Shown in pieces: positions 36,438-46,480 of a stretch of 64,000 nt of DNA; position 1 is the stretch's first letter; each line of letters begins with the position of its first letter. The translations under genes were made by a program, and so were the position numbers. The notes under the pieces were generated by a model, which saw only the letters and a program-made list of their open reading frames with translations, had not been told where the DNA came from and did no database searches. This stretch comes from Pluralibacter sp. UBA7423 (GTDB lineage: Bacteria; Pseudomonadota; Gammaproteobacteria; Enterobacterales; Enterobacteriaceae): NCBI GenBank assembly GCA_002470465.1, contig DKMD01000015.1:1-64000 (forward strand), written 5' to 3'.

Positions 36438-37394
36438 ATGAGTGAGAAGATCCCGGTAGGCATCAGCGCCTGTTTATTGGGCGAGAAGGTTCGTTTCGAT
36501 GGCGGCCACAAGCGCCTGAATTTTGCCGTGGACGAACTGAGCCCGTGGGTGACGTTTGAACCGGTGTGTCCGGAAATGGCCATTGGACTGCCGGTTCCAC
36601 GGCCTGCGCTGCGGCTGGTGAAAGATGAACAGGGCGAAATCCATCTGCAATTCAGCGACAAGCGTGAAGGCGATTTGACCGCAGCAATGAACGATTTCAC
36701 CCGCAAACGCATCGCCCGCTTCGAAACCCTGTGTGGCTACATTGTCTGTAAAAATTCGCCCAGCTGCGGGATGGAACGCGTTCGTGTCTACGACGCAGAC
36801 GGAAAAAACAACCGTAAAGCGGGCCGTGGGCTGTATACCGAAATACTGATGCAGACCTTTCCGTGGCTGCCGGTGGAAGAAGACGGACGATTGCAGGATC
36901 CTCTGCTTCGCGAGAACTTTGTGGAACGCATTTATGCATTGCATGAACTTAACGCGCTTCGCGAACGCGGGCTGACGCGCGGCGAACTGATGGCTTTTCA
37001 CAGTCGCTATAAGCTCCTGCTGCTGGCGCATTCGCAGCCGCTCTACCGGGAGCTGGGCCGTTTTGTGGCGGGAATAGCTGAGTGGTCGTCGATGGATGAG
37101 TGGTTTATTGAATATCGTCAGCGCCTGATGACCCTGATGGCGCACCCGGCAACCCGTCGAAATCACACTAATGTTCTGATGCACGTGCAGGGCTATTTCC
37201 GCAAACAGCTCAACAGCCGACAGCGGCAGGAGCTGGCGAACCTTATCGACAAATACCGGCAGGGTACTCAGCCTTTGCTTGCGCCCGTCACGCTGTTAAA
37301 ACACTATATGGCTGAATTTCCTGATGCTTATCTGGCCGGTCAGCGCTACTTCGACCCATGGCCTGAGGCTTTGCGTTTACGTTACGGACATTAA
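36438..37394 (+). CDS. ybgA: YbgA, DUF523-DUF1722 protein (full length)
   Basis: The 318-residue protein has an N-terminal DUF523 domain (about 1-150; PVGISACLLGEKVRFDGGHK, KNSPSCGMERVRVY with conserved cysteines) and a C-terminal DUF1722 domain (about 190-315). E. coli K-12 YbgA, as I recall, is about 169 residues and lacks the first domain, so this looks like the intact ancestral form. It lies 9 bases before phr, an arrangement kept in many bacteria, which suggests a role related to light or DNA repair. The biochemical function is not established. Confidence 0.9.
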   Translation: MSEKIPVGISACLLGEKVRFDGGHKRLNFAVDELSPWVTFEPVCPEMAIGLPVPRPALRLVKDEQGEIHLQFSDKREGDLTAAMNDFTRKRIARFETLCGYIVCKNSPSCGMERVRVYDADGKNNRKAGRGLYTEILMQTFPWLPVEEDGRLQDPLLRENFVERIYALHELNALRERGLTRGELMAFHSRYKLLLLAHSQPLYRELGRFVAGIAEWSSMDEWFIEYRQRLMTLMAHPATRRNHTNVLMHVQGYFRKQLNSRQRQELANLIDKYRQGTQPLLAPVTLLKHYMAEFPDAYLAGQRYFDPWPEALRLRYGH

Positions 37395-37403
37395 CGGAGA
37401 ATT

Positions 37404-38858
37404 ATGCCCACCCATCTGGTCTGGTTTCGCGCCGATTTGCGCCTGCATGACAATCTGGCGCTGGCTGCCGCCTGTCGCCACCCGCAGGCAAAAGTTATCG
37501 CCCTGTTTGTCGCCACGCCGAAGCAGTGGGCTGAGCATGAGATGGCTCCCCGGCAGGCAGCATTTTTACAGGCGCATCTCAACGCCCTACAAAGCCAGCT
37601 GGCGCTTAAAAATATTCCGCTGATCTGTCGCGAGGCGGAGGATTTTGCGGCATCGGTTGATGAAGTGAAAAAGGTGTGTGACGAGCATCAGGTCAGCCAG
37701 CTTTTTTACAACTATCAGTATGAAATCAATGAGCGTAAACGTGATGCGCTGCTGGAGAAAGCGCTGGATACCGTCATGTGTCAGGGTTTTGACGACAGCG
37801 TGATGCTTGCACCTGGCAGCGTGATCACCGGCAATCATCAGATGTATAAAGTGTTTACGCCCTTTAAAAATGCGTATCTCCGTCGTCTGAATGAGGGGCT
37901 GCCGGAATGCGTTGCGGCTCCTGCGCCACGTGAGGAGAAGTCAGTTGAACCGGTGGATATCAGGCTTAATTATCCTCAGGTTCCGTTTGATACGAGTCTG
38001 TTTGCCGCTGATGAAAAACAGGCCATCGCCAGACTGAGGCATTTTTGCCAGCAGCAGGCCGCTGAGTATGAAGAGAAAAGAGATTTTCCGGCGATTGAAG
38101 GCACCAGTCGCTTGTCCGCGTGCCTGACGCTCGGCGTGCTCTCGCCGCGTCAGTGTCTGCACCGCTTGCTTGCCGAATGTCCTCAGGCGCTGGAAGGCGG
38201 TCCGGGCGCCGTATGGCTTAACGAACTTATCTGGCGCGAATTTTACCGCCATCTGATGACTTTCCATCCTGAGCTTTGTCGCCACAGGCCGTTTATCGCC
38301 TGGACCGACAACGTCGCGTGGAACCCGGATAAAAAGGCGTTGATCGCCTGGCAGCAGGGGAAAACGGGTTATCCGATAGTGGATGCGGCAATGCGTCAGC
38401 TCCACGAAACGGGCTGGATGCATAACCGCCTGCGGATGATCGTCGCCAGCTTCCTGGTGAAAGATTTGCTTATCGACTGGCGGGAAGGGGAGCGCTGGTT
38501 TATGTCACAGCTCATTGATGGCGATCTGGCGGCAAACAACGGCGGCTGGCAGTGGGCGGCGTCAACGGGCACCGACGCAGCGCCATACTTCAGGATCTTC
38601 AACCCAACGACCCAGGGTGAACGCTTCGATAAAGATGGAGAGTTTATTCGCCAGTGGCTGCCTGAACTGAAAGCTGTACCGGATAAAGCGATTCACGAAC
38701 CGTGGAAATGGGCGGAAAAAGAGAGCGTTCAGCTGGATTATCCGCGCCCGATGGTGGATCACAAACAGGCGCGACAGGAAACGCTGGCGGCCTATGAGGC
38801 CGCCAGAAAAGCTCAGGACTCCAGCGCCAGACGGCGGGAGCGGACTTTCATCGCATGA
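37404..38858 (+). CDS. phr: Deoxyribodipyrimidine photolyase
   Basis: This light-driven enzyme splits cyclobutane pyrimidine dimers. It has 484 residues against 472 in E. coli. The antenna-binding photolyase domain (1-170, [14 protein letters not shown]) is followed by the FAD domain, with [15 protein letters not shown] near 272, [16 protein letters not shown] near 330 and [21 protein letters not shown] near 375. It follows ybgA closely. Its 3' end overlaps the converging dtpD by 46 bases. Confidence 0.98.
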   Translation: MPTHLVWFRADLRLHDNLALAAACRHPQAKVIALFVATPKQWAEHEMAPRQAAFLQAHLNALQSQLALKNIPLICREAEDFAASVDEVKKVCDEHQVSQLFYNYQYEINERKRDALLEKALDTVMCQGFDDSVMLAPGSVITGNHQMYKVFTPFKNAYLRRLNEGLPECVAAPAPREEKSVEPVDIRLNYPQVPFDTSLFAADEKQAIARLRHFCQQQAAEYEEKRDFPAIEGTSRLSACLTLGVLSPRQCLHRLLAECPQALEGGPGAVWLNELIWREFYRHLMTFHPELCRHRPFIAWTDNVAWNPDKKALIAWQQGKTGYPIVDAAMRQLHETGWMHNRLRMIVASFLVKDLLIDWREGERWFMSQLIDGDLAANNGGWQWAASTGTDAAPYFRIFNPTTQGERFDKDGEFIRQWLPELKAVPDKAIHEPWKWAEKESVQLDYPRPMVDHKQARQETLAAYEAARKAQDSSARRRERTFIA

Positions 38859-40294
38859 CCCAGCCAGATAATCAGCACAGCGGCAACGCAGGCAAGCGCT
38901 CCCCAGGTTATCTGGCTGAACACTTCGATATAGGCATTGATGGAGTAGTTGATGGCACCAGCCGCATCGAACGCGCTTTGCGAAGTTTGATCCGCAATCA
39001 CGCCCGCAGCGTAGTTAGCGATGGCCCCGGACAGCAGCATATAGATCCCCGTCAGCACGCCGGTGACGCCCGGAATTTCAATTCGCGTAATTTGCGCCAT
39101 CGCCACCGGATCGATAAACAGCTCAGCAAAGCCCATCACCGCCATGCCAATGATCATCAGCGGCATAGAGGAGTGGCCGTAGGACGCAGACCAGCGTGCG
39201 CTGAGCGTCAGAATACAGAAGCCTGCGCTCATCAGGCCGAGGCCTAAAGCGTATTTCCCCCAGATGCGCACGGCGCGGTTGCCCGTTACCGACTCCTTCA
39301 CCACCCAGGCGAGGAACACGCCACACATCATCACCGCAAAGCCGTTAACCGACTGGAACATCGCCGTCGGGACTTCGTAGCCGAGAATAGTGCGATTCAC
39401 GAAGCGGTCAATGTAAAGGCTGATGGAGCTACCGCCCTGCTGCGCGAAGGCCCAGAACAACAGGCTGAAGAACGTCAGTACTACAATCAGGCCCAGCTCT
39501 TTACGCTGCTTCTGGTTCTCGGCTTTCTTATAGATTTTGCCGAGCATCGCCAGGCCAATCACGGTCGCCACAATCAGCGCATACAGGGACCACTCTTTCC
39601 AGAACAGCACAGCAATAATGACTGGTGATACAACCAGCAGCGCCAGCAGCCAGCCCCAGACGGGAACGGCCATTTTTTTGCTTTTCAGCACCGCTTTGTT
39701 GACGCCCACGGTATGGCTGAAGTGGCGATTGCCGCAGAGGAAAATCACCAGGCCCGCAAGCATGCCGATGGCCGCCAGCGCGAAGCCCATTGCCCAGCTG
39801 TACTCTTCCTGCACGTAGCCGCAGGCAATAGGCGCAATGATCGAACCGACGTTACCTGCTGCATACAGCAGTGAGAAACCACCGTCACGGCGCGGATCGG
39901 TTGGCTCATACAGTTCGCCAAGCAGGCAACTGACGTTTGATTTAAACAAACCGTAGCCGCAAACGATAATCGCCAGTGACAGATAAAGGAACAGCGAGGA
40001 GATCTCACTGGCGCCCAGCACCAGATGCCCCACGGCCATCAGAAACGCGCCAATCATCACCGCCATGCGGTTGCCGAGGACCTTATCCGCCAGCCAGCCG
40101 CCGAGAATAGGCGTCACATACACCAGTGAACAGTAGGCGCTGAAGAGCGCATAGGCATGATTGTCGTTGTATTTCAGCTGGTTGGTGAGATACAGGATCA
40201 GCAGCGCGCGCATCCCGTAAAAGCTAAAGTATTCCCAGATTTGCAGTGCGACCACGTAGTAGATAGCGCGTGGTTGTGACGATGGTGTCTTCAT
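38813..40294 (-). CDS. dtpD: Dipeptide/peptide:proton symporter DtpD
   Basis: DtpD is an inner-membrane POT-family peptide permease. The start [15 protein letters not shown] gives 493 residues, equal to E. coli. An in-frame ATG upstream would add 13 residues and lacks the GAGAG ribosome site seen here. The family signatures are visible: [12 protein letters not shown] in helix 1 (ExxER-type motif) and [12 protein letters not shown]. About 14 membrane helices. It is divergent from ybgI, and its last 46 bases overlap phr tail to tail. Confidence 0.97.
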   Translation of the reverse strand: MKTPSSQPRAIYYVVALQIWEYFSFYGMRALLILYLTNQLKYNDNHAYALFSAYCSLVYVTPILGGWLADKVLGNRMAVMIGAFLMAVGHLVLGASEISSLFLYLSLAIIVCGYGLFKSNVSCLLGELYEPTDPRRDGGFSLLYAAGNVGSIIAPIACGYVQEEYSWAMGFALAAIGMLAGLVIFLCGNRHFSHTVGVNKAVLKSKKMAVPVWGWLLALLVVSPVIIAVLFWKEWSLYALIVATVIGLAMLGKIYKKAENQKQRKELGLIVVLTFFSLLFWAFAQQGGSSISLYIDRFVNRTILGYEVPTAMFQSVNGFAVMMCGVFLAWVVKESVTGNRAVRIWGKYALGLGLMSAGFCILTLSARWSASYGHSSMPLMIIGMAVMGFAELFIDPVAMAQITRIEIPGVTGVLTGIYMLLSGAIANYAAGVIADQTSQSAFDAAGAINYSINAYIEVFSQITWGALACVAAVLIIWLGHAMKVRSRRLALES

Positions 40295-40557
40295 GTTGCT
40301 CTCAGTCTTGCCAGAAGTGCAGAAGATAATCATTCCGCATTATTCGTTTCTTATATGCTATCCATGGGTCTTGAGCATGAAAGCTCAATTTATATGCTGT
40401 CCTGGTGCATAAATATACACGATTGTGCTGTGGGTCGTTAAGCGATTTTTGCGACTAGGTTTCGGGGCGCATGAAATGTGTCGCAGGCCTGCTATCGACG
40501 TATCGCTGCGGGGCGGCTATGGTATCCCTCAGTACCGAAATAAAGTCTGGAGTGACG

Positions 40558-41301
40558 ATGAAAAACAGTGAACTGGAACAACTGATTAACGAGAAACTGA
40601 ACAGCGGCGCGTTCAGCGACTATGGCCCAAACGGGTTACAGGTTGAGGGGCGGGAAGAGATCCGCAAAATCGTCACCGGCGTTACTGCAAGCCAGGCGCT
40701 GCTCGACGAAGCCGTTCGTCAGCAGGCGGATGCAGTGATCGTCCATCATGGCTATTTCTGGAAAAACGAGTCGCCGGTTATTCGCGGCATGAAGCGCAAT
40801 CGCCTGAAAACACTGCTGGCGAATGACATCAACTTATACGGCTGGCATTTACCGCTGGATGCGCATCCTGAGCTTGGCAATAACGCCCAGCTGGCCGCTC
40901 TGCTTGGCATCAATATTAAAGGTGACATTGAGCAACTGGTGCCGTGGGGCGAACTGTCGATGCCGGTTTCTGGGCTCGAGTTTGCCTCGTGGATTGAAGC
41001 GCGCCTGGGACGTAAGCCGCTGTGGTGTGGCGATACCGGGCCGGACAAAGTCAGCCGCGTGGCATGGTGTACCGGTGGTGGTCAAGGCTTTATCGACAGT
41101 GCGGCGCGTTTTGGCGTTGATGCGTTTATTACCGGTGAAGTCTCCGAACAGACTATCCATTCTGCGCGTGAGCAAGGATTGCACTTTTATGCGGCGGGCC
41201 ACCACGCGACCGAACGGGGCGGCATCCGCGCGCTCAGTGAATGGCTGACCGAAAACACCGATCTGGATGTCACTTTTATTGATATCCCTAACCCGGCCTG
41301 A
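40558..41301 (+). CDS. ybgI: NIF3 family metal-binding protein YbgI
   Basis: YbgI is a 247-residue NIF3-family protein that forms a toroidal hexamer with a dinuclear metal site in E. coli. The start MKNSELEQLINEKL matches that protein; an earlier frame start would add 29 residues without support. Metal-ligand motifs are VIVHHGYFWK near residue 62, WHLPLDAHPELGNN near 96 and the C-terminal AGHHATERGG near 215. It lies 15 bases upstream of pxpB and is probably co-transcribed. A NAD(P)H-hydrate or GTP-cyclohydrolase-like role has been proposed for relatives; none is proven. Confidence 0.95.
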   Translation: MKNSELEQLINEKLNSGAFSDYGPNGLQVEGREEIRKIVTGVTASQALLDEAVRQQADAVIVHHGYFWKNESPVIRGMKRNRLKTLLANDINLYGWHLPLDAHPELGNNAQLAALLGINIKGDIEQLVPWGELSMPVSGLEFASWIEARLGRKPLWCGDTGPDKVSRVAWCTGGGQGFIDSAARFGVDAFITGEVSEQTIHSAREQGLHFYAAGHHATERGGIRALSEWLTENTDLDVTFIDIPNPA

Positions 41302-41316
41302 TGAGAGAGGGAAAAA

Positions 41317-41973
41317 GTGCAGAGAGCGCGTTGTTACCTGCTGGGAGAGACGGCAGTCGTTCTGGAGCTTGAACCACCGGTGACTCTGGAAAGCCAGAAG
41401 CGTATCTGGCGGCTTACCCAGCGTTTGCCAGAGTATCCGGAAGTGCTTGAGGCGATTCCGGGAATGAACAACATCACCGTCATCCTGCGCAATCCGCAGA
41501 ACCTGGCGCTGGATGCCATCGAGCGGCTCCAGCGCTGGTGGGAAGAGAGCGAGGTGCTGGAACCCGATTCCCGCCAGATTGATATCCCCGTGGTGTACGG
41601 CGGCAAGCTGGGGCCGGATTTATCCCTGGTGGCTGAGCACTGCGGCCTCACGCCGAAACAGGTGGTGGAGCTCCATTCATCTCAGGAATATGTGGTGTGG
41701 TTTTTAGGCTTCCAGCCGGGCTTTGCTTATCTCGGCGGTTTACCGGAGCAACTGGCTATGCCGCGCCGGGCGGAGCCACGCGTGGAGGTGCCTGCGGGCA
41801 GCGTGGGAATCGGCGGTGAGCTTACGGGCATTTACCCGCTCGCCACGCCCGGCGGCTGGCAGCTGATTGGGCATACGCCGCTGGCGCTGTTTGATGCCAG
41901 CCAGCCGGAGCCGGTTTTACTCCGGCCTGGTGATACGGTCCGATTTGTGCCGCAGAAGGAGGGCGTATGCTGA
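41317..41973 (+). CDS. pxpB: 5-oxoprolinase subunit PxpB
   Basis: PxpB is one subunit of the ATP-dependent 5-oxoprolinase PxpABC, which opens 5-oxoproline to glutamate. The 218 residues match E. coli YbgJ. It has the KipI/allophanate-hydrolase subunit 1 fold, with [20 protein letters not shown] near residue 125 and [20 protein letters not shown] near 168. The start is GTG after GAGGGA. It overlaps pxpC by 7 bases. PxpA, the third subunit, is not encoded next to it here. Confidence 0.94.
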   Translation: MQRARCYLLGETAVVLELEPPVTLESQKRIWRLTQRLPEYPEVLEAIPGMNNITVILRNPQNLALDAIERLQRWWEESEVLEPDSRQIDIPVVYGGKLGPDLSLVAEHCGLTPKQVVELHSSQEYVVWFLGFQPGFAYLGGLPEQLAMPRRAEPRVEVPAGSVGIGGELTGIYPLATPGGWQLIGHTPLALFDASQPEPVLLRPGDTVRFVPQKEGVC

Positions 41974-42896
41974 AGATTATTCGCTCCGGGCTTTATTCCT
42001 CGGTACAGGACGGTGGGCGTTACGGTCTGCGCCAGTCGGGCGTCAGCCGCTGCGGCGCGCTTGATAAGCCTGCGCTGATGACCGCCAATCTGTTGGTGGG
42101 GAACGATCCGAACGCGGCAGCGATTGAAATTACGCTCGGCCAGTTCAGCGTCCAGTTTACCCGTGATGGCTGGTTTGCGCTGACCGGGGCAGGCTGTGAG
42201 TCCACGCTCGATGGCAAGCCGGTCTGGGCTGGCTGGCGGCTGCCGGTCAAGGCCGGGCAAACGCTGGTGATGAAGAATCCGCTGTACGGTATTCGCAGCT
42301 ATCTGGCAGTAGCCGGCGGCATTGACGTGCCGAAAGTGCTCGGTTCGTACAGCACCGATCTGAAGGTGGGGATTGGCGGCCTGGAAGGGCGACGATTGCA
42401 GGATGGTGACAGCCTGAAGGTGTTTCCTTCAGAACGCTCGTTTAGCGGTTCGCAGGGCGTGAAATTACTGTTTCGGGGCAACCGAATTCGCGCGCTGCCG
42501 GGGCCGGAATATCATGAGTTTGATGCCGCCTCGCAGGAAAACTTCTGGCGCGCACCGTGGCAACTCAGTCCGCAGAGCAACCGAATGGGCTACCGTCTGA
42601 AAGGACAGCCGCTGGTGCGTACCACCGATCGCGAACTGTTGTCGCACGGTTTGTTACCGGGTGTGGTGCAGGTGCCATACAATGGTCAGCCTATCGTCCT
42701 GATGAATGACGCGCAGACTACAGGTGGCTATCCGCGTATAGCATGCATTATTGAAGCGGATATGTTCCAGCTGGCGCAAATCCCGCTCGGGCGACCGATA
42801 CATTTTGTTCAGTGCTCTCTCGAAGAAGCACTGAAAGCGCGCGACGATCAGCATCGTTATTTTGAGCAGCTGGCGTGGCGACTCAACGGAGAATAA
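41967..42896 (+). CDS. pxpC: 5-oxoprolinase subunit PxpC
   Basis: PxpC is the partner of PxpB, with the KipA/allophanate-hydrolase subunit 2 fold. It has 309 residues against 310 in E. coli YbgK. Conserved segments include [20 protein letters not shown] near residue 10 and [14 protein letters not shown] near 245. In E. coli pxpA follows directly; here the next gene, nei, begins 12 bases later, so the operon lacks pxpA at this site. Confidence 0.94.
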   Translation: MLKIIRSGLYSSVQDGGRYGLRQSGVSRCGALDKPALMTANLLVGNDPNAAAIEITLGQFSVQFTRDGWFALTGAGCESTLDGKPVWAGWRLPVKAGQTLVMKNPLYGIRSYLAVAGGIDVPKVLGSYSTDLKVGIGGLEGRRLQDGDSLKVFPSERSFSGSQGVKLLFRGNRIRALPGPEYHEFDAASQENFWRAPWQLSPQSNRMGYRLKGQPLVRTTDRELLSHGLLPGVVQVPYNGQPIVLMNDAQTTGGYPRIACIIEADMFQLAQIPLGRPIHFVQCSLEEALKARDDQHRYFEQLAWRLNGE

Positions 42897-42908
42897 TAAG
42901 GACAAGTT

Positions 42909-43700
42909 ATGCCGGAAGGACCGGAGATCCGCCGGGCGGCGGACACGCTTGAAGCGGCCATAAAAGGCGAGTCCCTCACCGAAACATGGTTCGCTTTTCC
43001 GCCGCTCAAGATGTTTGAAGTGCAGCTTGTGGGGCAAACCGTGACCCACATCGAAACGCGGGGTAAGGCGCTGCTGACGCACTTTTCTGGCGGGCTGACG
43101 ATGTACAGCCACAATCAGCTTTACGGCGTCTGGCGCGTCGTGGATGCCGGGGAAGAGCCGCAAACGACGCGTATATTGCGGGTGCGTTTGCAAACTGCGA
43201 AGAAAGCGATTCTGCTCTACAGCGCGTCTGATATCGAAATACTGACGCCTGAGCAGCTGGCTACGCAGCCTTTCTTACAACGCGTCGGGCCGGATGTCCT
43301 CGATACGTCACTGACGGAAGAGGAGGTTAAAGCCCGGCTGCTGTCGAAACCTTTCCGTAATCGCCAGTTTTCCGGATTGCTGCTCGACCAGGCTTTTCTC
43401 GCCGGGCTTGGCAACTATCTGCGGGTGGAAATTCTGTGGGAGTGCGAACTGGCGGCGACGCATAAAGCCAGCGAGCTGACGGCGCAGCAGATTGACAGGC
43501 TTGCGCATGCGCTGCTGGCTATTCCTCGTTTGTCGTATCAGACACGTGGGCAGGTCGACGAAAACAAACATCATGGCTCGCTGTTCCGCTTTAAGGTGTT
43601 CCATCGTGAGGGAGAGCCCTGCGAGCGCTGCGGTGGGATTATCGAGAGAACGATGGTGTCATCACGACCGTTTTACTGGTGTCCTGCCTGCCAGAAATAA
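42909..43700 (+). CDS. nei: Endonuclease VIII
   Basis: Nei is a DNA glycosylase/AP lyase removing oxidised pyrimidines. Its 263 residues equal E. coli Nei. The mature N-terminus PEGPEIRRA gives the catalytic Pro2 and Glu3. The helix-two-turn-helix contains [12 protein letters not shown] near residue 170, and the C-terminal zinc finger is CERCGG...YWCPAC. It is co-directional with ybgI-pxpBC and probably in the same unit. Confidence 0.98.
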   Translation: MPEGPEIRRAADTLEAAIKGESLTETWFAFPPLKMFEVQLVGQTVTHIETRGKALLTHFSGGLTMYSHNQLYGVWRVVDAGEEPQTTRILRVRLQTAKKAILLYSASDIEILTPEQLATQPFLQRVGPDVLDTSLTEEEVKARLLSKPFRNRQFSGLLLDQAFLAGLGNYLRVEILWECELAATHKASELTAQQIDRLAHALLAIPRLSYQTRGQVDENKHHGSLFRFKVFHREGEPCERCGGIIERTMVSSRPFYWCPACQK

Positions 43701-43702
43701 AA

Positions 43703-43793
43703 ATGCCGGGTGGCAGCTACGCCTTACCCGGCCTACAAAATAAACAGATTCCAGTAAATCTGTAGGCCCGGCAAGCTTGGCGCCGCCGGGCAG
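43703..43793. repeat. Pair of REP elements (BIME-like)
   Basis: Two REP-type palindromes in opposite orientation lie between the converging nei and gltA: GCCGGGTGGCAGCTACGCC followed by TTACCCGGCCTAC, and GTAGGCCCGGCAAGC followed by a GCCGCCGGGC arm. The pairing of inverted units about 25 bases apart is the classic BIME layout. Confidence 0.85.
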
Positions 43794-43813
43794 TCATTTT
43801 GCTAAATGCAAAC

Positions 43814-45100
43814 TTAGTGCTTCTTCAGGTCTGAACTGAACTCGCGTTTGTCATAGCCGGTGTACAGCTGGCGTGGACGGGCGATTTTCATGCCTTCGGT
43901 ATGCATTTCGTTCCAGTGTGCAATCCAGCCGACGGTACGCGCCATCGCGAAGATCACGGTAAACATAGAGGACGGAATGCCCATCGCTTTCAGGATGATG
44001 CCGGAATAGAAGTCCACGTTCGGGTAGAGTTTCTTCTCGATGAAGTACGGGTCGTTCAGCGCGATGTGTTCCAGCTCCATGGCAACCTGCAGCAGGTCAT
44101 CTTTAGTGCCCAGCTCTTTCAGCACTTCATGGCAGGTTTCACGCATCACGGTGGCACGCGGGTCGTAGTTTTTGTACACGCGGTGGCCGAAGCCCATCAG
44201 ACGGAACGAATCGTTCTTGTCTTTCGCACGACGGACGAATTCCGGAATGTGCTCAACGGTGCTGATCTCTTCCAGCATCTTCAGTGCCGCTTCGTTAGCA
44301 CCACCGTGCGCCGGCCCCCACAGGGAAGCGATACCGGCAGCGATACAGGCGAACGGGTTAGCACCTGAAGAGCCTGCTGTACGGACGGTAGACGTTGAAG
44401 CGTTCTGTTCGTGGTCAGCGTGCAGGATAAGAATGCGGTCCATAGCGCGTTCCAGAACCGGGTTCACCACGTATTCTTCACACGGCGTGGAGAACATCAT
44501 GTTGAGGAAGTTGCCCGCGTAGGAGAGGTCGTTGCGTGGATACACGAATGGCTGGCCGATGGAGTATTTGTAGCACATCGCCGCCATGGTCGGCATTTTG
44601 GACAGCAGACGGAACGCGGCAATTTCACGGTGGCGTGGGTTATTAACGTCCATCGCGTCGTGGTAGAACGCTGCCAGCGCGCCGGTCACGCCACACATCA
44701 CCGCCATTGGGTGAGAGTCACGACGGAAGCCGTGGAACAGACGGGTGATCTGCTCGTGGATCATGGTGTGACGGGTGACGATGGTTTTGAATTCATCGTA
44801 TTGCGCCTGATTCGGTTTTTCACCGTTCAGCAGGATGTAGCACACCTCGAGATAGTTAGACTGAGTGGCTAACTGATCGATAGGGAAGCCGCGGTGCAGC
44901 AGGATGCCCTCATCACCGTCGATAAAGGTGATTTTGGATTCGCAGGAAGCGGTGGAGGTGAAACCCGGGTCAAAAGTAAATACGCCTTTCGAACCAAGAC
45001 TACGAATATCAATCACGTCTTCGCCGAGCGTACCTTTTAGCACGTCCAGTTCAATAGCAGTGTCACCGTTGAGAGTGAGCTTTGCCTTTGTATCAGCCAT
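43814..45100 (-). CDS. gltA: Citrate synthase (type II, hexameric)
   Basis: GltA condenses acetyl-CoA and oxaloacetate to citrate, the entry step of the TCA cycle. It has 428 residues, one more than E. coli. Catalytic residues are in [15 protein letters not shown] (His near 265), [13 protein letters not shown] (His near 306) and NVDFYSGI (Asp near 363). It is divergent from sdhC across a long shared regulatory region, and is normally repressed anaerobically by ArcA. Confidence 0.99.
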   Translation of the reverse strand: MADTKAKLTLNGDTAIELDVLKGTLGEDVIDIRSLGSKGVFTFDPGFTSTASCESKITFIDGDEGILLHRGFPIDQLATQSNYLEVCYILLNGEKPNQAQYDEFKTIVTRHTMIHEQITRLFHGFRRDSHPMAVMCGVTGALAAFYHDAMDVNNPRHREIAAFRLLSKMPTMAAMCYKYSIGQPFVYPRNDLSYAGNFLNMMFSTPCEEYVVNPVLERAMDRILILHADHEQNASTSTVRTAGSSGANPFACIAAGIASLWGPAHGGANEAALKMLEEISTVEHIPEFVRRAKDKNDSFRLMGFGHRVYKNYDPRATVMRETCHEVLKELGTKDDLLQVAMELEHIALNDPYFIEKKLYPNVDFYSGIILKAMGIPSSMFTVIFAMARTVGWIAHWNEMHTEGMKIARPRQLYTGYDKREFSSDLKKH

Positions 45101-45548
45101 TTACGGTCTCCTTAGCGCCTTATTACATAAGACTGCGGGATGCCGGATTCGCTTTCAGGGTGCGGTTAGACGTTACCAGTTTGTTATTTGGCTCACCGCC
45201 GAGCTCACGAGGGTTAACCAGGGTACAGAGCAAAGGGCGCCGGGGGCATACGTTCATCGCACTATGAAACTACAGCAAATCAGGGTCTTAGCAGTCCGAT
45301 TATTCAAACCTGTCTATCACTATTCACTGTCAGATTACATCGGTCAATACTTTCTCACTGTTACATAACTTATTGTCAGGTGAAAGCATGACCCCATAAC
45401 TTTTACGCATTATATGCCTTTTCAGGTGATGGTTGTAACAATAATGTTTAATATTTGTCAAATCAGGTGAGTAAAAATTAAAATAATGTTGTTATCGTGA
45501 CCCTGATCACTGTTCCGCATAAAACCCGACAAACTATATGTAGGTTAA
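45101..45548. promoter_or_regulatory. gltA/sdhC divergent regulatory region
   Basis: This is a long AT-rich spacer with no gene. The best single element is a CRP-like site at 45494-45515, with TCGTGA-N6-TCACTG symmetry; the E. coli sdh promoter is CRP-activated. Several AT-rich GTTA/TAAC stretches could be ArcA sites but were not scored. The gltA promoters should lie in the left part. Confidence 0.5.
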
Positions 45549-45577
45549 TTGTAATGATTTTGTGAACGGCCTATACT
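45549..45577 (+). promoter_or_regulatory. sdhC promoter
   Basis: A -35 TTGTAA and a -10 TATACT are separated by 17 bases. The transcript would begin near 45584, leaving a leader of about 165 bases before sdhC. In E. coli the sdhC leader and start region are targets of the sRNAs RyhB, Spot 42 and RybB. Confidence 0.65.
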
Positions 45578-45749
45578 GCCGCCAGGTCTCCGGAAACCCC
45601 TGCAATCCCGAGCCACCCAGCGTTGAAATGTGTCGTTTTAGCTCTTGAAATGGAGTTTTTACATGACGCGCAGTTATAGAAAGGACGCTGTCTGACCCGC
45701 ACGCAGACCGGAGGAAGGAAACAATAAGAACAGCATGTGGGCGTTATTC

Positions 45750-46139
45750 ATGATAAAAAATGTGAAAAAACAAAGACCTGTCAATCTGGATCTGAAAACG
45801 ATCCGATTCCCTGTAACGGCGATAGCGTCCATCCTCCACCGCGTTTCTGGCGTGATCACTTTTGTGGCGGTTGGCATCCTGTTGTGGTTACTGGGCACCA
45901 GTCTCTCTTCTCCTGAAGGTTTCCAGACGGCGAGCTCAATCATGAGCGGCTTCTTCGTCAAATTCATTATGTGGGGCATTCTGACGGCGCTGGCGTATCA
46001 CGCCGTGGTCGGCATTCGCCATCTGATGATGGATTTTGGCTATCTGGAAGAGACATTCGAAGCAGGTAAAAAGTCTGCCAATATTTCTTTTGTTATTACT
46101 GTCGTGCTTTCACTTTTCGCAGGAGTCCTCGTATGGTAA
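45750..46139 (+). CDS. sdhC: Succinate dehydrogenase cytochrome b556 subunit
   Basis: SdhC is a heme- and quinone-binding membrane anchor of complex II. The start [15 protein letters not shown] gives 129 residues as in E. coli; an ATG five codons upstream is possible. Three membrane helices are present. The quinone-site Ser and Arg lie in SILHRVSGV (about 24-32) and the heme ligand His in [12 protein letters not shown] near 84. It overlaps sdhD by 7 bases. Confidence 0.97.
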   Translation: MIKNVKKQRPVNLDLKTIRFPVTAIASILHRVSGVITFVAVGILLWLLGTSLSSPEGFQTASSIMSGFFVKFIMWGILTALAYHAVVGIRHLMMDFGYLEETFEAGKKSANISFVITVVLSLFAGVLVW

Positions 46140-46480
46140 GCAACGCCTCAGCATTAGGACGCAACGGCGTACATGACTTCATCCTCGTACGTGCCACCGC
46201 GATCGTTCTGACTCTGTACATTATCTACATGGTTGGTTTCTTCGCGACCCACGGTTCGCTCACCTGGGAAGTCTGGACGGGTTTCTTCTCTTCCGCTTTC
46301 ACCAAAGTCTTCACCCTGCTGGCTTTATTCTCCATCTTGATTCATGCCTGGATCGGCATGTGGCAGGTGTTGACCGACTACGTTAAACCGCTGGCTATTC
46401 GCCTGCCGCTGCAGCTCGCCATCGTCGTGGCGCTGGTGGTTTACGTCATTTATGGATTTGTTGTGGTGTGGGGTGTGTAA
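46133..46480 (+). CDS. sdhD: Succinate dehydrogenase membrane anchor subunit
   Basis: SdhD is the second membrane anchor of complex II, 115 residues as in E. coli, with three helices. The heme ligand His lies in [16 protein letters not shown] near residue 71, and Tyr83 of the quinone site in the same segment. Its TAA shares one base with the sdhA ATG (TAATG), so the operon is translationally coupled. Confidence 0.97.
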   Translation: MVSNASALGRNGVHDFILVRATAIVLTLYIIYMVGFFATHGSLTWEVWTGFFSSAFTKVFTLLALFSILIHAWIGMWQVLTDYVKPLAIRLPLQLAIVVALVVYVIYGFVVVWGV

